Made by a program: the position numbers and the translations under genes
Part shown: positions 1 to 11,343 of the stretch, one piece after another
How the letters are laid out: every line of letters starts with the position of its first letter
How positions within the stretch are numbered: position 1 is the first letter of the stretch
Assembly (NCBI RefSeq): GCF_014836495.1
Contig: NZ_JACSQT010000020.1
Location: 1-34,226, forward strand
Reading direction: 5' to 3'
Origin: Cytobacillus stercorigallinarum
Lineage (GTDB): Bacteria; Bacillota; Bacilli; Bacillales; Cytobacillaceae
DNA length: 34,226 bases
The notes under the pieces: model-generated
What the model was told of the DNA's origin: nothing
The model's database searches: none
Seen by the model: the letters and a program-made list of their open reading frames with translations, nothing else

Positions 1-131
1 TGTTTGATTAGCTCGTTTGCACCTATGGTGCTTTGTTGCTGATAAATCAGCTTTTTTTAGAATTACGCTTGACGTTTTATGTTCGTTCAGTTTTCAAAGA
101 ACAATCTCAATCGCTTAGAAGCGACTTTATT
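1..131 (-). other. rRNA operon leader (pre-16S), 16S gene off the left edge
   Basis: On the minus strand, downstream of gyrA and after tandem promoters, there is a boxA-like antitermination element at 90-103 (minus-strand reading TGTTCTTTGAAAAC), as found in Bacillus rrn leaders. Two short hairpins follow, with perfect stems at 38-51 and 19-31. No 16S sequence is present, so the gene must start beyond position 1. The rrnO operon sits after gyrA in B. subtilis, which fits. Leader identity is inferred from context and boxA. Confidence 0.75.
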
Positions 132-160
132 AATATAACATATCGTGTCATCTGAGTCAA
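132..160 (-). promoter_or_regulatory. rrn promoter P2
   Basis: Minus-strand -35 TTGACT (155-160) and -10 TATATT (132-137) are separated by exactly 17 bases. The promoter lies about 30 bases upstream of the boxA-like element and reads toward the 16S gene off the left edge. Confidence 0.75.
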
Positions 161-216
161 CATCTTTTTTTTGATGTCAATCAATTCTTCATGTCTTCCT
201 CTTGCTGACTTGAATA

Positions 217-245
217 AGTATATCAGCAGTAACCACAATTTGCAA
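217..245 (-). promoter_or_regulatory. rrn promoter P1
   Basis: Minus-strand -35 TTGCAA (240-245) and -10 TATACT (217-222) are separated by 17 bases, about 85 bases upstream of P2. Tandem sigma-A promoters are typical of Bacillus rrn operons. Nothing else coding is supported between gyrA and the left edge. Confidence 0.65.
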
Positions 246-383
246 GCCTTATTCATAAATTATTTTCATAAAATAATATTTCGAGGATTTCAACCAAAGA
301 ATACAGCCGCTCACACTCTAAAATCCCTTATTAATAAGTACGTAGCAATACTTTAGGGAGACTTCAAAATTATCTCATTCTAA

Positions 384-433
384 TAAAAAAGCCGAACTCA
401 ATTCAAACTTTAGCATTTGAATTGTAGTCCGGC
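384..433 (-). terminator. gyrA intrinsic terminator
   Basis: A long imperfect hairpin has outer arms GCCG (391-394) and CGGC (430-433) and a perfect 9-bp inner stem (399-407 with 416-424). On the minus strand it is followed by a T run (plus-strand A's at 385-390). It lies just after the gyrA stop and separates gyrA from the rrn promoters. Confidence 0.85.
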
Positions 434-457
434 ATTCCTTTGACTTAAACAATTGGT

Positions 458-2983
458 TTAGTCTCTTTCCTCTTCATTGTCGATAGAAGCTTCAGGCAAT
501 TCCTCTGCAGTTTCCAGTGGCTTTGCTCGCTCTTCTCCATCTTTTTCTTCTTCCTTTTCAACTTTTGCAACAGTTGAGACGAATTCATTCACACTTTCAT
601 CGATTCGAATAAGTCTTACACCTTGCGTGTTTCTTCCCATAGTTGAAATATCTTCTACTCCCATACGGATGATGACACCGCCTGTAGTGATCAACATAAT
701 GTCTTCCTCACCACGTACAGCCTTCATCGTAACGAGATCACCCGTTTTTTCTGTAATATTGGCCGTTTTAATTCCTTTACCGCCACGACCCTGAATACGA
801 TAATCATCAACTGGAGTTTGTTTACCGTAACCTTTTTTCGTAACTACTAGAATGTTGTCTCCTTCTTCTAGGACTTCCATTCCAACTACTTCATCTTCTG
901 CACTTAGAGTGATCCCTTTTACTCCAGTTGCTGTACGTCCCATTGAACGGACCGCATCTTCAGGGAAACGAATAAGGAGACCATTCTTCGTACCGATAAT
1001 GATTTCTTTTTCTCCATTTGTTAAACGTACAGAGATTAATTCATCTTCTTCTTTTAAGCCTAAAGCAATCAAGCCGTTTGTACGGATATGAGCAAATGAA
1101 GATAATGGTGAACGTTTAGAGATGCCTCGTTTTGTTGTGAAAAACAAGAACCAATCATCCACAAAATCCTCTATTGGGATGACAGCATTAATCCATTCGT
1201 CCTTTTCAATCCCTAACAAGTTAATGATAGGAATCCCCTTCGCTGTTCTACTAAATTCAGGAATTTCATATCCTTTAGCTTGATACACTTTTCCTTTATT
1301 CGTAAAGAAGAGGAGATGATCATGCGTTGAGGTAGTTAATAGGTGTTCAACAAAATCATCCTCATTTGTTCCCATTCCTTGTATCCCTTTTCCACCTCGT
1401 TTTTGGGCACGATAAGTAGATACTGGTAATCGCTTAATATAACCTTTATGTGTAAGTGTAATAACAATGTTCTCTTGAGGAATTAAATCTTCATCTTCTA
1501 AATGCTCAAGACCACCAGAAACAATTTCTGTACGGCGTTCATCATTAAAACGGTCTTTTAGTTCTGTCAGTTCTTCGCGAATAATGTCTAACACTTTTTC
1601 ATCACTTGCTAAAATTGCTTTTAATTCTGCAATTAATTGAATGAGGCTAGCATATTCTTCTTCTATTTTTTCACGTTCTAAACCAGTTAAACGTTGTAGA
1701 CGCATATCCAAAATCGCTTGCGCTTGCTTCTCAGAAAGTTCAAATTGTGTCATTAAGCCTTCTTTGGCAATATCCGTTGTTCTTGACCCTCTAATTAATT
1801 TAATGACTTCATCTAAATGATCTAATGCAATTCGTAAACCTTCTAAAATATGCGCTCTTGCTTCCGCTTTCCGCAATTCGAATTCTGTTCTTCTTCTTAT
1901 AACAACAACTTGATGGGCTAGGTAATATTCTAAGCATTGCTTTAAATTCAATACTTTTGGTTGTCCATCCACTAAAGCAAGTAAATTAATACCGAAGCTT
2001 GTCTGTAATGCTGTATGTTTATATAAATTATTTAACAGCACATTTGCGTTGGCATCTTTACGGACTTCAATAACAATTCGTAAACCATCTCTGTCAGATT
2101 CGTCACGTAAATCTGTAATGCCATCAATCTTCTTATCACGTACTAGGTCAGCAATTTTTTCAATCAATCTTGCTTTATTCACTTGGTATGGGATTTCATT
2201 AACAATGATAACTTCTTTCCCATTTGATTTTTGTTCAATTTCAACCTTTGCTCTAAGTGTAATAGAGCCTCTACCTGTTTCATAAGCCTTCCGAATTCCA
2301 CTACGGCCTAATATAAGTCCTGCTGTTGGGAAGTCTGGTCCGGGGATGATTTCCATTAACTCTGGAATTGTAATTTCCGGATTTTCACTTAATGCAAGTA
2401 CACCATCAATGACTTCGCCTAATTGATGAGGAGGGATATTTGTAGCCATTCCTACAGCAATACCAGAAGTACCATTTACAAGTAGATTAGGGAAACGAGC
2501 AGGAAGGACGACCGGTTCCTTTTCCTCTCCATCATAGTTATCTTGATAATCGATGGTATCTTTATTAATATCTCTTAATAATTCCATTGATATTTTGGAC
2601 ATACGGGCCTCTGTATAACGCATGGCAGCAGCCGAGTCGCCATCAATTGATCCAAAGTTACCGTGTCCATCAACAAGCATATATCTATAGTTAAAGTCTT
2701 GTGCCATTCTTACCATTGTTTCATATACGGCTGAATCACCATGTGGGTGGTATTTACCGATAACATCCCCAACAATACGGGCAGACTTTTTATACGGTTT
2801 ATCTGAGTGCATACCAAGATCATGCATTGCATATAATATTCTTCTGTGCACAGGCTTTAGCCCGTCACGTACATCGGGTAGGGCTCGGGAAACGATAACA
2901 CTCATTGCATAATCCAAGAATGACGTTCTCATTTCCTCACTTATATTAATTTCTTTAATTTGGGACTTAGGCGTGTCAGCCAT
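458..2983 (-). CDS. gyrA: DNA gyrase subunit A
   Basis: GyrA is the breakage-reunion subunit of DNA gyrase, which introduces negative supercoils with GyrB using ATP. The 841-residue protein is full length. The catalytic tyrosine is Y123 in MRYTEAR. The quinolone-resistance region has S84 and E88, the drug-susceptible type. The C-terminal beta-pinwheel contains a GyrA-box-like Q-R-G-G-K-G motif near residue 560, and the tail is acidic. The ATG is preceded by AGGGAGGT at good spacing. The gene lies 102 bases after gyrB, with a hairpin between them, and is followed by a terminator and the rrn promoters. Identity is certain from sequence. Confidence 0.99.
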   Translation of the reverse strand: MADTPKSQIKEINISEEMRTSFLDYAMSVIVSRALPDVRDGLKPVHRRILYAMHDLGMHSDKPYKKSARIVGDVIGKYHPHGDSAVYETMVRMAQDFNYRYMLVDGHGNFGSIDGDSAAAMRYTEARMSKISMELLRDINKDTIDYQDNYDGEEKEPVVLPARFPNLLVNGTSGIAVGMATNIPPHQLGEVIDGVLALSENPEITIPELMEIIPGPDFPTAGLILGRSGIRKAYETGRGSITLRAKVEIEQKSNGKEVIIVNEIPYQVNKARLIEKIADLVRDKKIDGITDLRDESDRDGLRIVIEVRKDANANVLLNNLYKHTALQTSFGINLLALVDGQPKVLNLKQCLEYYLAHQVVVIRRRTEFELRKAEARAHILEGLRIALDHLDEVIKLIRGSRTTDIAKEGLMTQFELSEKQAQAILDMRLQRLTGLEREKIEEEYASLIQLIAELKAILASDEKVLDIIREELTELKDRFNDERRTEIVSGGLEHLEDEDLIPQENIVITLTHKGYIKRLPVSTYRAQKRGGKGIQGMGTNEDDFVEHLLTTSTHDHLLFFTNKGKVYQAKGYEIPEFSRTAKGIPIINLLGIEKDEWINAVIPIEDFVDDWFLFFTTKRGISKRSPLSSFAHIRTNGLIALGLKEEDELISVRLTNGEKEIIIGTKNGLLIRFPEDAVRSMGRTATGVKGITLSAEDEVVGMEVLEEGDNILVVTKKGYGKQTPVDDYRIQGRGGKGIKTANITEKTGDLVTMKAVRGEEDIMLITTGGVIIRMGVEDISTMGRNTQGVRLIRIDESVNEFVSTVAKVEKEEEKDGEERAKPLETAEELPEASIDNEEERD

Positions 2984-3049
2984 CTATAGGTACCTCCCTA
3001 TCGCACAAAGCTTATTGCTTAGGCTACATTTTATTGACAATATCTATGT

Positions 3050-3078
3050 AAAAGCAGGATAGAACCAACTCTATCCTG
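3050..3078 (-). terminator. gyrB-gyrA intergenic hairpin, possible weak terminator
   Basis: A 9-bp perfect stem (3055-3063 with 3070-3078) and 6-base loop lie right after the gyrB stop. On the minus strand it is followed by CTTTTAC, a short T tract. It may attenuate gyrB read-through into gyrA; the weak T tract argues against full termination. Confidence 0.5.
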
Positions 3079-3085
3079 ACTTTCA

Positions 3086-5023
<1,938 letters not shown>

Positions 5024-5080
5024 CTACACTTTCCATTTTGCATATCATTCTTTTTTACTCTATTAGCCTCATCATCGACA

Positions 5081-5320
5081 TTAAACAATCAATTTCCTCG
5101 TCCTCTTTTTTAAAGTAGACGAAGCAAGAGGAGAGTAATATATATGATCGGTCGTAATCACAACTGATTTGTACACACCTTTTGCCAAATTAGTATAAGA
5201 AGTGTCATCACGCTGCAAAAACTCTTCTGCATTTATAGAAGAGCCGACACTTTCTTTATCAATAATGGCAACCAAATCTTTTGCACGTATTAATACATCC
5301 TCGCCAATATGAATATACAA
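5081..5320 (-). CDS. remB: RemB-like DUF370 regulatory protein
   Basis: This small protein of 79 residues matches the YaaB/RemB family (DUF370), which lies between recF and gyrB in Bacillus. It starts MYIHIGEDVLI and carries the family-typical YYSPLASSTLKKR stretch near the C-terminus. In B. subtilis the relative RemA is a DNA-binding activator of matrix genes, and RemB also affects matrix production. The role here is inferred from family and position. The gene starts 9 bases after the recF stop, so it is probably co-transcribed with it. Confidence 0.85.
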   Translation of the reverse strand: MYIHIGEDVLIRAKDLVAIIDKESVGSSINAEEFLQRDDTSYTNLAKGVYKSVVITTDHIYYSPLASSTLKKRTRKLIV

Positions 5321-5329
5321 GGCCTCACC

Positions 5330-6448
5330 TCATTGAATTTTTTTAAGGCTGCCCGCCTTCACTTCATACGCAGCTGCTTCTTTTAAAGTCTGATGATCTA
5401 TTCCATCGACGCTAGTGGTCGTTACAAATGTTTGTACTTTCCCTTGTATCGTATTAAGCAAATGTGATTGCCGATAATCGTCTAATTCAGATAGTACATC
5501 ATCTAATAAAAGAATAGGATATTCTCCAATTTCAGCGTGAATCAGTTCGATCTCAGCAAGTTTCACTGATAATGCTGTCGTTCTTTGTTGACCTTGAGAA
5601 CCAAAGGTTTGCACATCGCGCCCATTCACTTGAAATAACAAATCATCTCTGTGCGGACCGAACAATGTAACGCCTCTTTCGATTTCTCTTGTTTTTGTTT
5701 TTTCATACTTTTCTAGGTATATATTTTTCATTTTCGACAAATCTTGTTCTTCTGATACATCAACAGAAGGCTTATACTGAATTTTTAATGTTTCAAGTCC
5801 CCTAGAAATACCTTCATGGATTGGCATTGCCCACTTTTCTAGCAAATAGATGAACTCGAATCTCTTAGCGATAATTTTAACAGCCATCTCAATAAATTGT
5901 TCAGTTAAAATATCAAGCATAGCCTGATCAGTCTGTTTACGTGATTGTAGCAACTTTAAATAATGATTTCGTTGTTGGAGTATTTTCTGAAACTGATTAA
6001 TGTCATGAAGATAAACGGCGGATACTTGTCCAATTTCCATATCAATAAAACGACGCCTTACTTGAGGGCTCCCTTTTACTAAATGGAGATCTTCAGGCGC
6101 GAACATCACAACATTCATATTACCGACATATTGGCTAAGCTTTTGTTGTTCAATATGGTTACACTTTGCTTTTTTACCCTTTTTAGATATCACAAGCTGC
6201 ATGGGTAGAGAACCATGCTTATTTACTACTCTACCTTCTATTTTAGCATACTCCTGATCCCAACGAATAAGATCTTTATCATTTGAGGTGCGATGAGACT
6301 TCGCCATGGCTAAAACATAAATAGATTCCATCACGTTTGTCTTACCTTGTGCATTCTCACCTAGAATGACATTAACCTTGTTATCAAACTGTACCGACAG
6401 TTCATTGTAATTGCGATAATCCTTTATTTGTAATTGCTTTATATACAT
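5330..6448 (-). CDS. recF: DNA replication and repair protein RecF
   Basis: RecF is an SMC/ABC-like ATPase that works with RecO and RecR to load RecA at gapped DNA and stalled forks. The 372-residue protein has Walker A GENAQGKT at 30-37, an ABC-type signature SQGQQRT at 284-290, and Walker [13 protein letters not shown] from about 312. A long helical segment (about 145-255) lies between, as usual for RecF. It is 14 bases downstream of rlbA on the same strand, within the conserved dnaN-recF-gyrB order. Confidence 0.98.
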   Translation of the reverse strand: MYIKQLQIKDYRNYNELSVQFDNKVNVILGENAQGKTNVMESIYVLAMAKSHRTSNDKDLIRWDQEYAKIEGRVVNKHGSLPMQLVISKKGKKAKCNHIEQQKLSQYVGNMNVVMFAPEDLHLVKGSPQVRRRFIDMEIGQVSAVYLHDINQFQKILQQRNHYLKLLQSRKQTDQAMLDILTEQFIEMAVKIIAKRFEFIYLLEKWAMPIHEGISRGLETLKIQYKPSVDVSEEQDLSKMKNIYLEKYEKTKTREIERGVTLFGPHRDDLLFQVNGRDVQTFGSQGQQRTTALSVKLAEIELIHAEIGEYPILLLDDVLSELDDYRQSHLLNTIQGKVQTFVTTTSVDGIDHQTLKEAAAYEVKAGSLKKIQ

Positions 6449-6462
6449 AGGCGGTTACATCC

Positions 6463-6681
6463 TTAATTGTTCGAAATTGTAAATGTGCCATGATCAGGTA
6501 TTTCGATTACATCGCCTGCTCTTAACTTTCTTCCACGACGCTGATCTTGTTCTCCATTAACAAATACAACATATTCACCTAAAAACCATTTCGCCATTCC
6601 CCCTGACTGAATTAAATCAGCTACTTTGAGAAACTGCCCTAAAGTGATATATTCCGTTTCAATTTGTATTTTGTTCATCAT
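6463..6681 (-). CDS. rlbA: S4-domain RNA-binding protein RlbA/YaaA
   Basis: This 72-residue protein is almost entirely one S4 RNA-binding domain, with the G-Q-F-L-K motif near residue 15 and GRKLRAGDVIEI near 50. It is the YaaA/RlbA family, always found between dnaN and recF in Bacillus and linked to ribosome biogenesis. Two adjacent ATGs (6681 and 6678) are possible starts. The upstream GAAAGAG is a weak ribosome-binding site that does not decide between them. Function is inferred from the family. Confidence 0.9.
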   Translation of the reverse strand: MMNKIQIETEYITLGQFLKVADLIQSGGMAKWFLGEYVVFVNGEQDQRRGRKLRAGDVIEIPDHGTFTISNN

Positions 6682-6739
6682 TGCACTCTTTCTAGTTATT
6701 TGACATCGTACTTCTCTATTTTTTAGTATCTAGTAGTTT

Positions 6740-6768
6740 ATTTTACTAAATTATTGAGTGATACACAA
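6740..6768 (-). promoter_or_regulatory. candidate promoter for rlbA-recF-remB-gyrB
   Basis: Minus-strand TTGTGT (6763-6768) and TAAAAT (6740-6745) are separated by 17 bases. The promoter lies after the dnaN terminator and about 60 bases before rlbA. The -35 matches consensus at only three of six positions. Confidence 0.4.
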
Positions 6769-6823
6769 AGTAAATCTTTTATTAAGTATTGAAGTCATTT
6801 ATTGCGAAAATTCTGGACGCGTA

Positions 6824-6870
6824 ATAAAAAAATCCGAACGCACTCATGTACATGAATGATTGTTCGGATT
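6824..6870 (-). terminator. dnaN intrinsic terminator
   Basis: The 9-bp outer stem AATCCGAAC (6831-6839) with GTTCGGATT (6862-6870) is extended by an imperfect inner stem around CATGTACATG. On the minus strand a run of seven T's follows. It lies just after the dnaN stop at 6888. Confidence 0.9.
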
Positions 6871-6887
6871 TCTATCCACTTAAAGTT

Positions 6888-8024
6888 TTAGTAAGTCCTA
6901 ACTGGCAAAATTAATTGCAAGATTGAATCATCATTAAGTGGTGTAATAATAAATGGTCTCATCGCACCAGTAAAGCTAATTTTTATTTCTGTACCCTCTA
7001 ATGTTTTTAAAGCATCCATCATAAATTTCGCACTGAACGAAATTTTAAGGTCTTCTCCTTCTTTCGAAATGCTCGGAAGCTCCTCAATTACTTTTCCGAT
7101 TTCAGGGGAATTAGAAGAGATCTCAATTACTTCATCGTCAACAGTAGAAAGTTTAACGACATTATTCTTACCTTCTCTTGCAAGTAAAGAGGCACGATCA
7201 ATCGCTTGTAAAAATGCTTTCGTTGTAACAACAACATCTGTTTTACTTTCATTTGGAATTAATCGTGATGTATCTGGGTAATTCCCTTCTAGTAATCTGG
7301 AGAAGAATAATAAATTTTTCGCTTTAAATAAAACTTGATTCTCTGTAATAACAATTTGAATTGTATCGTTGTGGTCATCGAGAATTTTACTTAGTTCATT
7401 TAAACTTTTCCCAGGGATAACAACATTGTAAGATGCTTCTGATTCTGTTTCGATTGTCGCTTTTCTCAATGCTAAGCGGTGGCTATCTGTTGCAATACAG
7501 GATAGAGCGCTTCCTTCAATCTGCCAGTTTACACCTGTCAAGATTGGGCGTGTTTCTGAGGTGGACACTGCGAAAACTGTTTGCCTAACCATGGCTTTTA
7601 GAAGGTCAGTTGGAATAGAGAAAACATTATCTTCTTCAATTTGTGGTAAATGAGGATATTCATCCGCGTCAATACCGTTTAAGTTGAATTGTGATTTACC
7701 AGAAGTAATAACAGTTTGTAAATGATTTTCTACATGAATTTCAACTTGGTCTGTTGGTAGTTTCTTTACTATTTCACTAAAGAATTTTGCTTGTAACACG
7801 ATTGAACCTGGTTGTTCAATATTAACGATGACTTCATCTTCTTCTGTTTTAGGAATAAATGACTCAATAGAAATATCTGAGTCACTACCTGTTAAAGCAA
7901 CACCTTCGTCAGATGCAACAATTTTAATTCCAGTTAAAATGGGAATAGTTGTTCTACTAGTAACGGCCTTCATAACATCTTGAACGCTTTGAACTAAGCG
8001 ATCTCTCTGAATCGTAAATCGCAT
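6888..8024 (-). CDS. dnaN: DNA polymerase III beta sliding clamp
   Basis: DnaN is the ring-shaped clamp that tethers DNA polymerases and other partners to DNA. The 378-residue protein has the conserved N-terminal TIPILTGIKI, the central TSETRPILTGVNW and the C-terminal LPVRTY found in Bacillus clamps. The frame opens eight codons earlier at 8048. The ATG at 8024 is chosen because GGAGG lies 7 bases upstream and the protein then begins MRFTIQ, like its homologues. It follows dnaA across a gap that forms part of oriC, and a strong terminator follows it. Confidence 0.98.
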   Translation of the reverse strand: MRFTIQRDRLVQSVQDVMKAVTSRTTIPILTGIKIVASDEGVALTGSDSDISIESFIPKTEEDEVIVNIEQPGSIVLQAKFFSEIVKKLPTDQVEIHVENHLQTVITSGKSQFNLNGIDADEYPHLPQIEEDNVFSIPTDLLKAMVRQTVFAVSTSETRPILTGVNWQIEGSALSCIATDSHRLALRKATIETESEASYNVVIPGKSLNELSKILDDHNDTIQIVITENQVLFKAKNLLFFSRLLEGNYPDTSRLIPNESKTDVVVTTKAFLQAIDRASLLAREGKNNVVKLSTVDDEVIEISSNSPEIGKVIEELPSISKEGEDLKISFSAKFMMDALKTLEGTEIKISFTGAMRPFIITPLNDDSILQLILPVRTY

Positions 8025-8040
8025 GATTAACCTCCAATGT

Positions 8041-8180
8041 ATATACATATATTTTTTATTTTAAAATAATAGAAGTATTAGTAGGGCTTGTTAGTATGTG
8101 GATAACTAGAAAAATGAATGGAAACACAGCCTATCCACATGTGGACAGACTGTGCATAATCATTCGGTAGTTATTCACAA
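8041..8180. other. oriC: oriC, dnaA-dnaN part: DnaA boxes, trio array and AT-rich unwinding stretch
   Basis: DnaA boxes of the TTATNCACA type are at 8097-8105 (TGTGGATAA, perfect), 8151-8159 (TGTGCATAA) and 8171-8179 (TTATTCACA). A one-mismatch box is at 8131-8139. Next to the first box are a short GC cluster (8085-8087), six DnaA-trio-like triplets (8067-8084) and an AT-rich tract (8041-8066). In B. subtilis this gap is where DNA opens, so it is the probable unwinding site here. Confidence 0.85.
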
Positions 8181-9527
8181 TTATACTTTAAGTAATTCAT
8201 TAATTTCTTTTAATTGCTGTTGAAATTGTGTGTCTGCATGAAGTAATTTAGAGATTTTTTCGTGGGCATGAATCACTGTTGTGTGATCTCGACCTCCGAA
8301 TTCCTCACCAATTTTCGGAAGGGAAAAATCGGTTAATTCTCTAGATAGGTACATAGCAATTTGCCTAGGAAAAGCAATAGACTTTGTCCGTTTTTTCGCA
8401 CTGAAATCTTCTAATTTAACGTTATAATACCCTCCGACAACCTTTTGAATCTCATGAATCGTTATGACTTTAGGTTTTGAACTCGGAATAATATCTTTTA
8501 ATGCTTCTGCTGCTAAATCTGCATTAATATCTTTATTTATAAGTGATGAGTAGGCAACAACACGAATAAGTGCTCCTTCTAATTCACGAATATTAGAATC
8601 AATTTGATTGGCGATGTATAACATGACTTCATTAGGAATGTCTAACCCTTCAGCTTTTGCCTTTTTACGTAAAATCGCAATTCTTGTTTCTAGATCTGGT
8701 GGCGTAATATCTGTAATCAGTCCCCATTCGAAACGGGAGCGAAGGCGATCCTCAAGTGTCGGAATCTCTTTCGGAGGCCGGTCACTCGAGATGACGATCT
8801 GCTTTGATTCTTCATGTAATGTGTTAAACGTATGGAAAAATTCCTCTTGGGTTGATTCTTTTCCGGCAAGGAATTGAATATCATCTATTAATAGCACGTC
8901 TACTTTTCTATATTTATTGCGGAAATCAATGGTTTTATTATCTCTAATAGAGTTAATAAATTCATTGGTAAATTTCTCAGAAGATAAATAGACAACTTTC
9001 GCATTTGGATTATGATCCAATACATAGTGACCAATTGCATGCATTAAATGTGTTTTCCCTAAACCAACGCCACCATAAATAAACAGTGGATTATAGGCCT
9101 TTGCAGGTGCTTCTGCTACAGCGAGTGAAGCAGCATGAGCAAATCGGTTCCCAGATCCAATAACAAAAGTATCAAATGTATTTTTTGTATTCAACATATT
9201 GAAGGTAATGTCTTGGGATTCCTCTTCGACAGGCTTCTTTTTGGCCGGACTGATGGCTTCAAGCTCTTCTTCGTCCTGGTTTTGCGGAATAATAAATTTA
9301 ACTTCGAGTTGTTCCCCAGTCACTTCTTCTATTGTTTCAGAAATTAAGAGAGAATATCGCTCTTCTAGCCAATCTCGAGCAAATTCATTAGGTGCTTTGA
9401 TCACTAATGTGTCTCCTTGAAGAGTATGTGCTTTAGTTGATTTCATCCAGGTTTCAAAGCTTGGTTTACTAATTTTCTTTTCTATTTTTGCTAAAGCCTG
9501 TTGCCATAGGTCAGATATATTTTCCAA
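8181..9527 (-). CDS. dnaA: chromosomal replication initiator DnaA
   Basis: DnaA is the AAA+ initiator that binds DnaA boxes at oriC, melts DNA and directs helicase loading. Domain I spans about residues 1-85. Domain III carries Walker [10 protein letters not shown] at 152-160 and Walker B VLLIDDIQ near 211-218. Domain IV carries the DNA-binding signature [14 protein letters not shown] from 411. The frame runs upstream to 9575, but the start is the TTG at 9527, with GGAGGG seven bases before it, giving MENISDLW as in Bacillus homologues and 448 residues. Box clusters on both sides imply autoregulation. Confidence 0.99.
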   Translation of the reverse strand: MENISDLWQQALAKIEKKISKPSFETWMKSTKAHTLQGDTLVIKAPNEFARDWLEERYSLLISETIEEVTGEQLEVKFIIPQNQDEEELEAISPAKKKPVEEESQDITFNMLNTKNTFDTFVIGSGNRFAHAASLAVAEAPAKAYNPLFIYGGVGLGKTHLMHAIGHYVLDHNPNAKVVYLSSEKFTNEFINSIRDNKTIDFRNKYRKVDVLLIDDIQFLAGKESTQEEFFHTFNTLHEESKQIVISSDRPPKEIPTLEDRLRSRFEWGLITDITPPDLETRIAILRKKAKAEGLDIPNEVMLYIANQIDSNIRELEGALIRVVAYSSLINKDINADLAAEALKDIIPSSKPKVITIHEIQKVVGGYYNVKLEDFSAKKRTKSIAFPRQIAMYLSRELTDFSLPKIGEEFGGRDHTTVIHAHEKISKLLHADTQFQQQLKEINELLKV

Positions 9528-9599
9528 TGATGATCCCTCCTTTTCTTTGAAAATAACGGCAGAAAACGCCCACATGAATCTTTATATAGAAAAAATGAA

Positions 9600-10050
9600 T
9601 AAAATAAGATGTGGAAAAATATATAATAAGGAAAAAAGGCGGCATTTCGACAATATCCACCACCTGTGGACAACCTTTTACAAAGGGGTTGAATAACCTG
9701 TCCACATGATATCCACAATCTGTGGATAATAAAATATATACCGTTCAGTTATTAAGTGTGAAAACACAAATATGATAACAGAAATAACAAGAGCGTGCAA
9801 CGTTTTTTCGATGTTTATCCACAAGCGAAACAACCTGTTTATAACATTTGTCCACAGGTAGTGTTTTTGTGAAAAACTTGTCTATATGTAGTGTGGATAA
9901 AATAAATTTGTCGAAAAAAGTATCCACAAGTAAAAATATATGCTGAATTCTATATACGTGGATAAATGGATGAAAGACAGTCTTCGTTTATAAACGGGAA
10001 CATGGTCAATGAACGGATGAGAAAAAAATTCTAGTGGCTGTGGAAAAAGA
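9600..10050. other. oriC: oriC, upstream part: DnaA-box cluster with two Spo0A boxes
   Basis: Perfect DnaA boxes lie at 9721-9729, 9815-9823 and 9892-9900. One-mismatch boxes are at 9610-9618, 9665-9673, 9709-9717, 9848-9856, 9920-9928, 9957-9965 and 10039-10047; two-mismatch boxes include 9698-9706. Two perfect Spo0A-box heptamers (TGTCGAA) are at 9646-9652 (minus) and 9909-9915 (plus). The stretch is noncoding and AT-rich, and matches the rpmH-dnaA half of a Bacillus origin. Confidence 0.93.
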
Positions 10051-10183
10051 AATATGGGTACATAATGACACATAAGTTTAACTTTCGATGAGATTTATCG
10101 AATGATCATTATGGTCATTTGGTTAATATGGTTGCTTGATGGGGGAAATCGCAAATGAATAAACATGGAGAGAGAAGTGAAGT

Positions 10184-10267
10184 TTGATTCAGAAACCGAG
10201 AAAGCCAAAGTCTAAATCCAAAAAACGTGCGAAAAGGTTAAATAGAAACAGAAAAAAGTATGAGTAA
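10184..10267 (+). CDS. putative very basic 27-residue small protein
   Basis: A TTG-initiated frame encodes 27 residues (start MIQKPRKPKS, end NRKKYE), more than half of them Lys or Arg. The start overlaps the stop of a 10-codon ATG frame (10155-10187) that has GGGGGAAAT upstream, an arrangement that would allow translational coupling. GGAG at 67-70 of this block is 13 bases before the TTG, rather far. I do not recognise the family. It could be a real small ribosomal or nucleoid-type protein, or chance in A-rich DNA. The rest of 10050-10434 shows no other gene. Confidence 0.35.
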   Translation: MIQKPRKPKSKSKKRAKRLNRNRKKYE

Positions 10268-10434
10268 AGATCCCTTCTATCATCGCCATTCAGGCTTTCC
10301 CATCAATGGTTTTCTCCAATAACCAAAAAATACTATTGAAATGAGGGTGACATTAGAGACGAAACAAAGTAAAATTCAGTACAGTGATGTTTTTTTAAAA
10401 AGTTGCGCGTAAAGGTTAATCATCCGTTGGATAG

Positions 10435-10644
<210 letters not shown>

Positions 10645-10645
<1 letters not shown>

Positions 10646-10671
10646 GCCACTGAAAATCAGTGGTCTTTTTT
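10645..10671 (+). terminator. rpmH terminator/attenuator before rnpA
   Basis: A 7-bp perfect stem CCACTGA/TCAGTGG (10647-10653 with 10657-10663), extended by a G-T and a G-C pair, is followed by a T run. It overlaps the rpmH stop codon and precedes rnpA by about 120 bases. It probably sets the higher level of L34 relative to RnpA. Confidence 0.85.
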
Positions 10672-10708
10672 CACGTAATAGTGTAAAAAATAGTGAGTAA
10701 ACGCATGA

Positions 10709-10738
10709 TTGATCGATTGCGCAAATAGAGAATATAAG
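10709..10738 (+). promoter_or_regulatory. candidate rnpA promoter
   Basis: TTGATC (10709-10714) and TATAAG (10733-10738) are separated by 18 bases, about 55 bases upstream of rnpA and after the rpmH terminator. Neither hexamer is perfect. Confidence 0.35.
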
Positions 10739-10793
10739 ACTTATTTATACATGGGCTGTTACGGTCAATGTATGAAAAGAAGGTGTAAATGAC

Positions 10794-11159
10794 ATGAAGA
10801 AAGAATTTAGAGTAAAGAAGAATAAAGAATTTCAAGAAGCCTTTAAACAAGGTAAGTCATTTGCTAACCGGCAATTTGTTGTTTATTCTTTACAAAGAAA
10901 TGACCAGTCTCATTTTAGAATAGGTTTATCTGTTAGTAAAAAGCTTGGTAACGCTGTCAAAAGGAACCAAATCAAGCGTTATATTAGACAGGCCTTCCAT
11001 GAGCTGGATCAAGAGTTAAAACCAAATTATGATTATATTATTATTGCACGAAAGCCGACTGCTGAAATGAGCTTTTTTGAAATTAAGAAAAGCTTAGTGC
11101 ATGTTTTGAAGCTTTCTCGGGTTGTTAAAACACATAAACATGGAAATAATAAGTCATAA
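10794..11159 (+). CDS. rnpA: ribonuclease P protein component
   Basis: RnpA is the protein subunit of RNase P, the ribonucleoprotein that removes 5' leaders from pre-tRNAs. The 121-residue basic protein carries the family RNR motif ([10 protein letters not shown], residues 57-66) and a preceding [16 protein letters not shown] segment that helps form the RNA-binding cleft. The ATG follows AAGAAGGTG at slightly long spacing. It lies between rpmH and yidC, the universal order near bacterial origins. Confidence 0.98.
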   Translation: MKKEFRVKKNKEFQEAFKQGKSFANRQFVVYSLQRNDQSHFRIGLSVSKKLGNAVKRNQIKRYIRQAFHELDQELKPNYDYIIIARKPTAEMSFFEIKKSLVHVLKLSRVVKTHKHGNNKS

Positions 11160-11214
11160 TGTCATTAAAAAGAGCTTTTTTTTATGAAATTTGGTAAAGA
11201 CATCTCATATTCAT

Positions 11215-11242
11215 ATGACATATGAGGAAAAGATGATAAAAT
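11215..11242 (+). promoter_or_regulatory. candidate yidC (spoIIIJ) promoter
   Basis: ATGACA (11215-11220) and TAAAAT (11237-11242) are separated by 16 bases, each one mismatch from consensus, in the 184-base gap after rnpA. It would let the yidC-jag pair be transcribed independently. Confidence 0.4.
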
Positions 11243-11343
11243 ACATACCATGAGTAAAATCAGTTTATTCGATTCTCAGCAAAATGAAGAGATGATAGAA
11301 AAACTGTAACAATATTATCTAGGCATTAAGGAGGAAATAACGG

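Noticed and set aside
171..356. 61-codon plus-strand gene at the left edge
   Set aside because: It lies over the rrn promoters on the opposite strand, has no ribosome-binding site, and its composition is not protein-like.
9491..9718. Minus-strand genes within the dnaA upstream region
   Set aside because: These frames overlap the dnaA start and the DnaA-box cluster, and their translations are low-complexity and aromatic-rich, as expected from AT-rich origin DNA.
11250..11309. 19-residue leader peptide between rnpA and yidC
   Set aside because: The ATG has no ribosome-binding site at usable spacing, and nothing but the open frame supports it.
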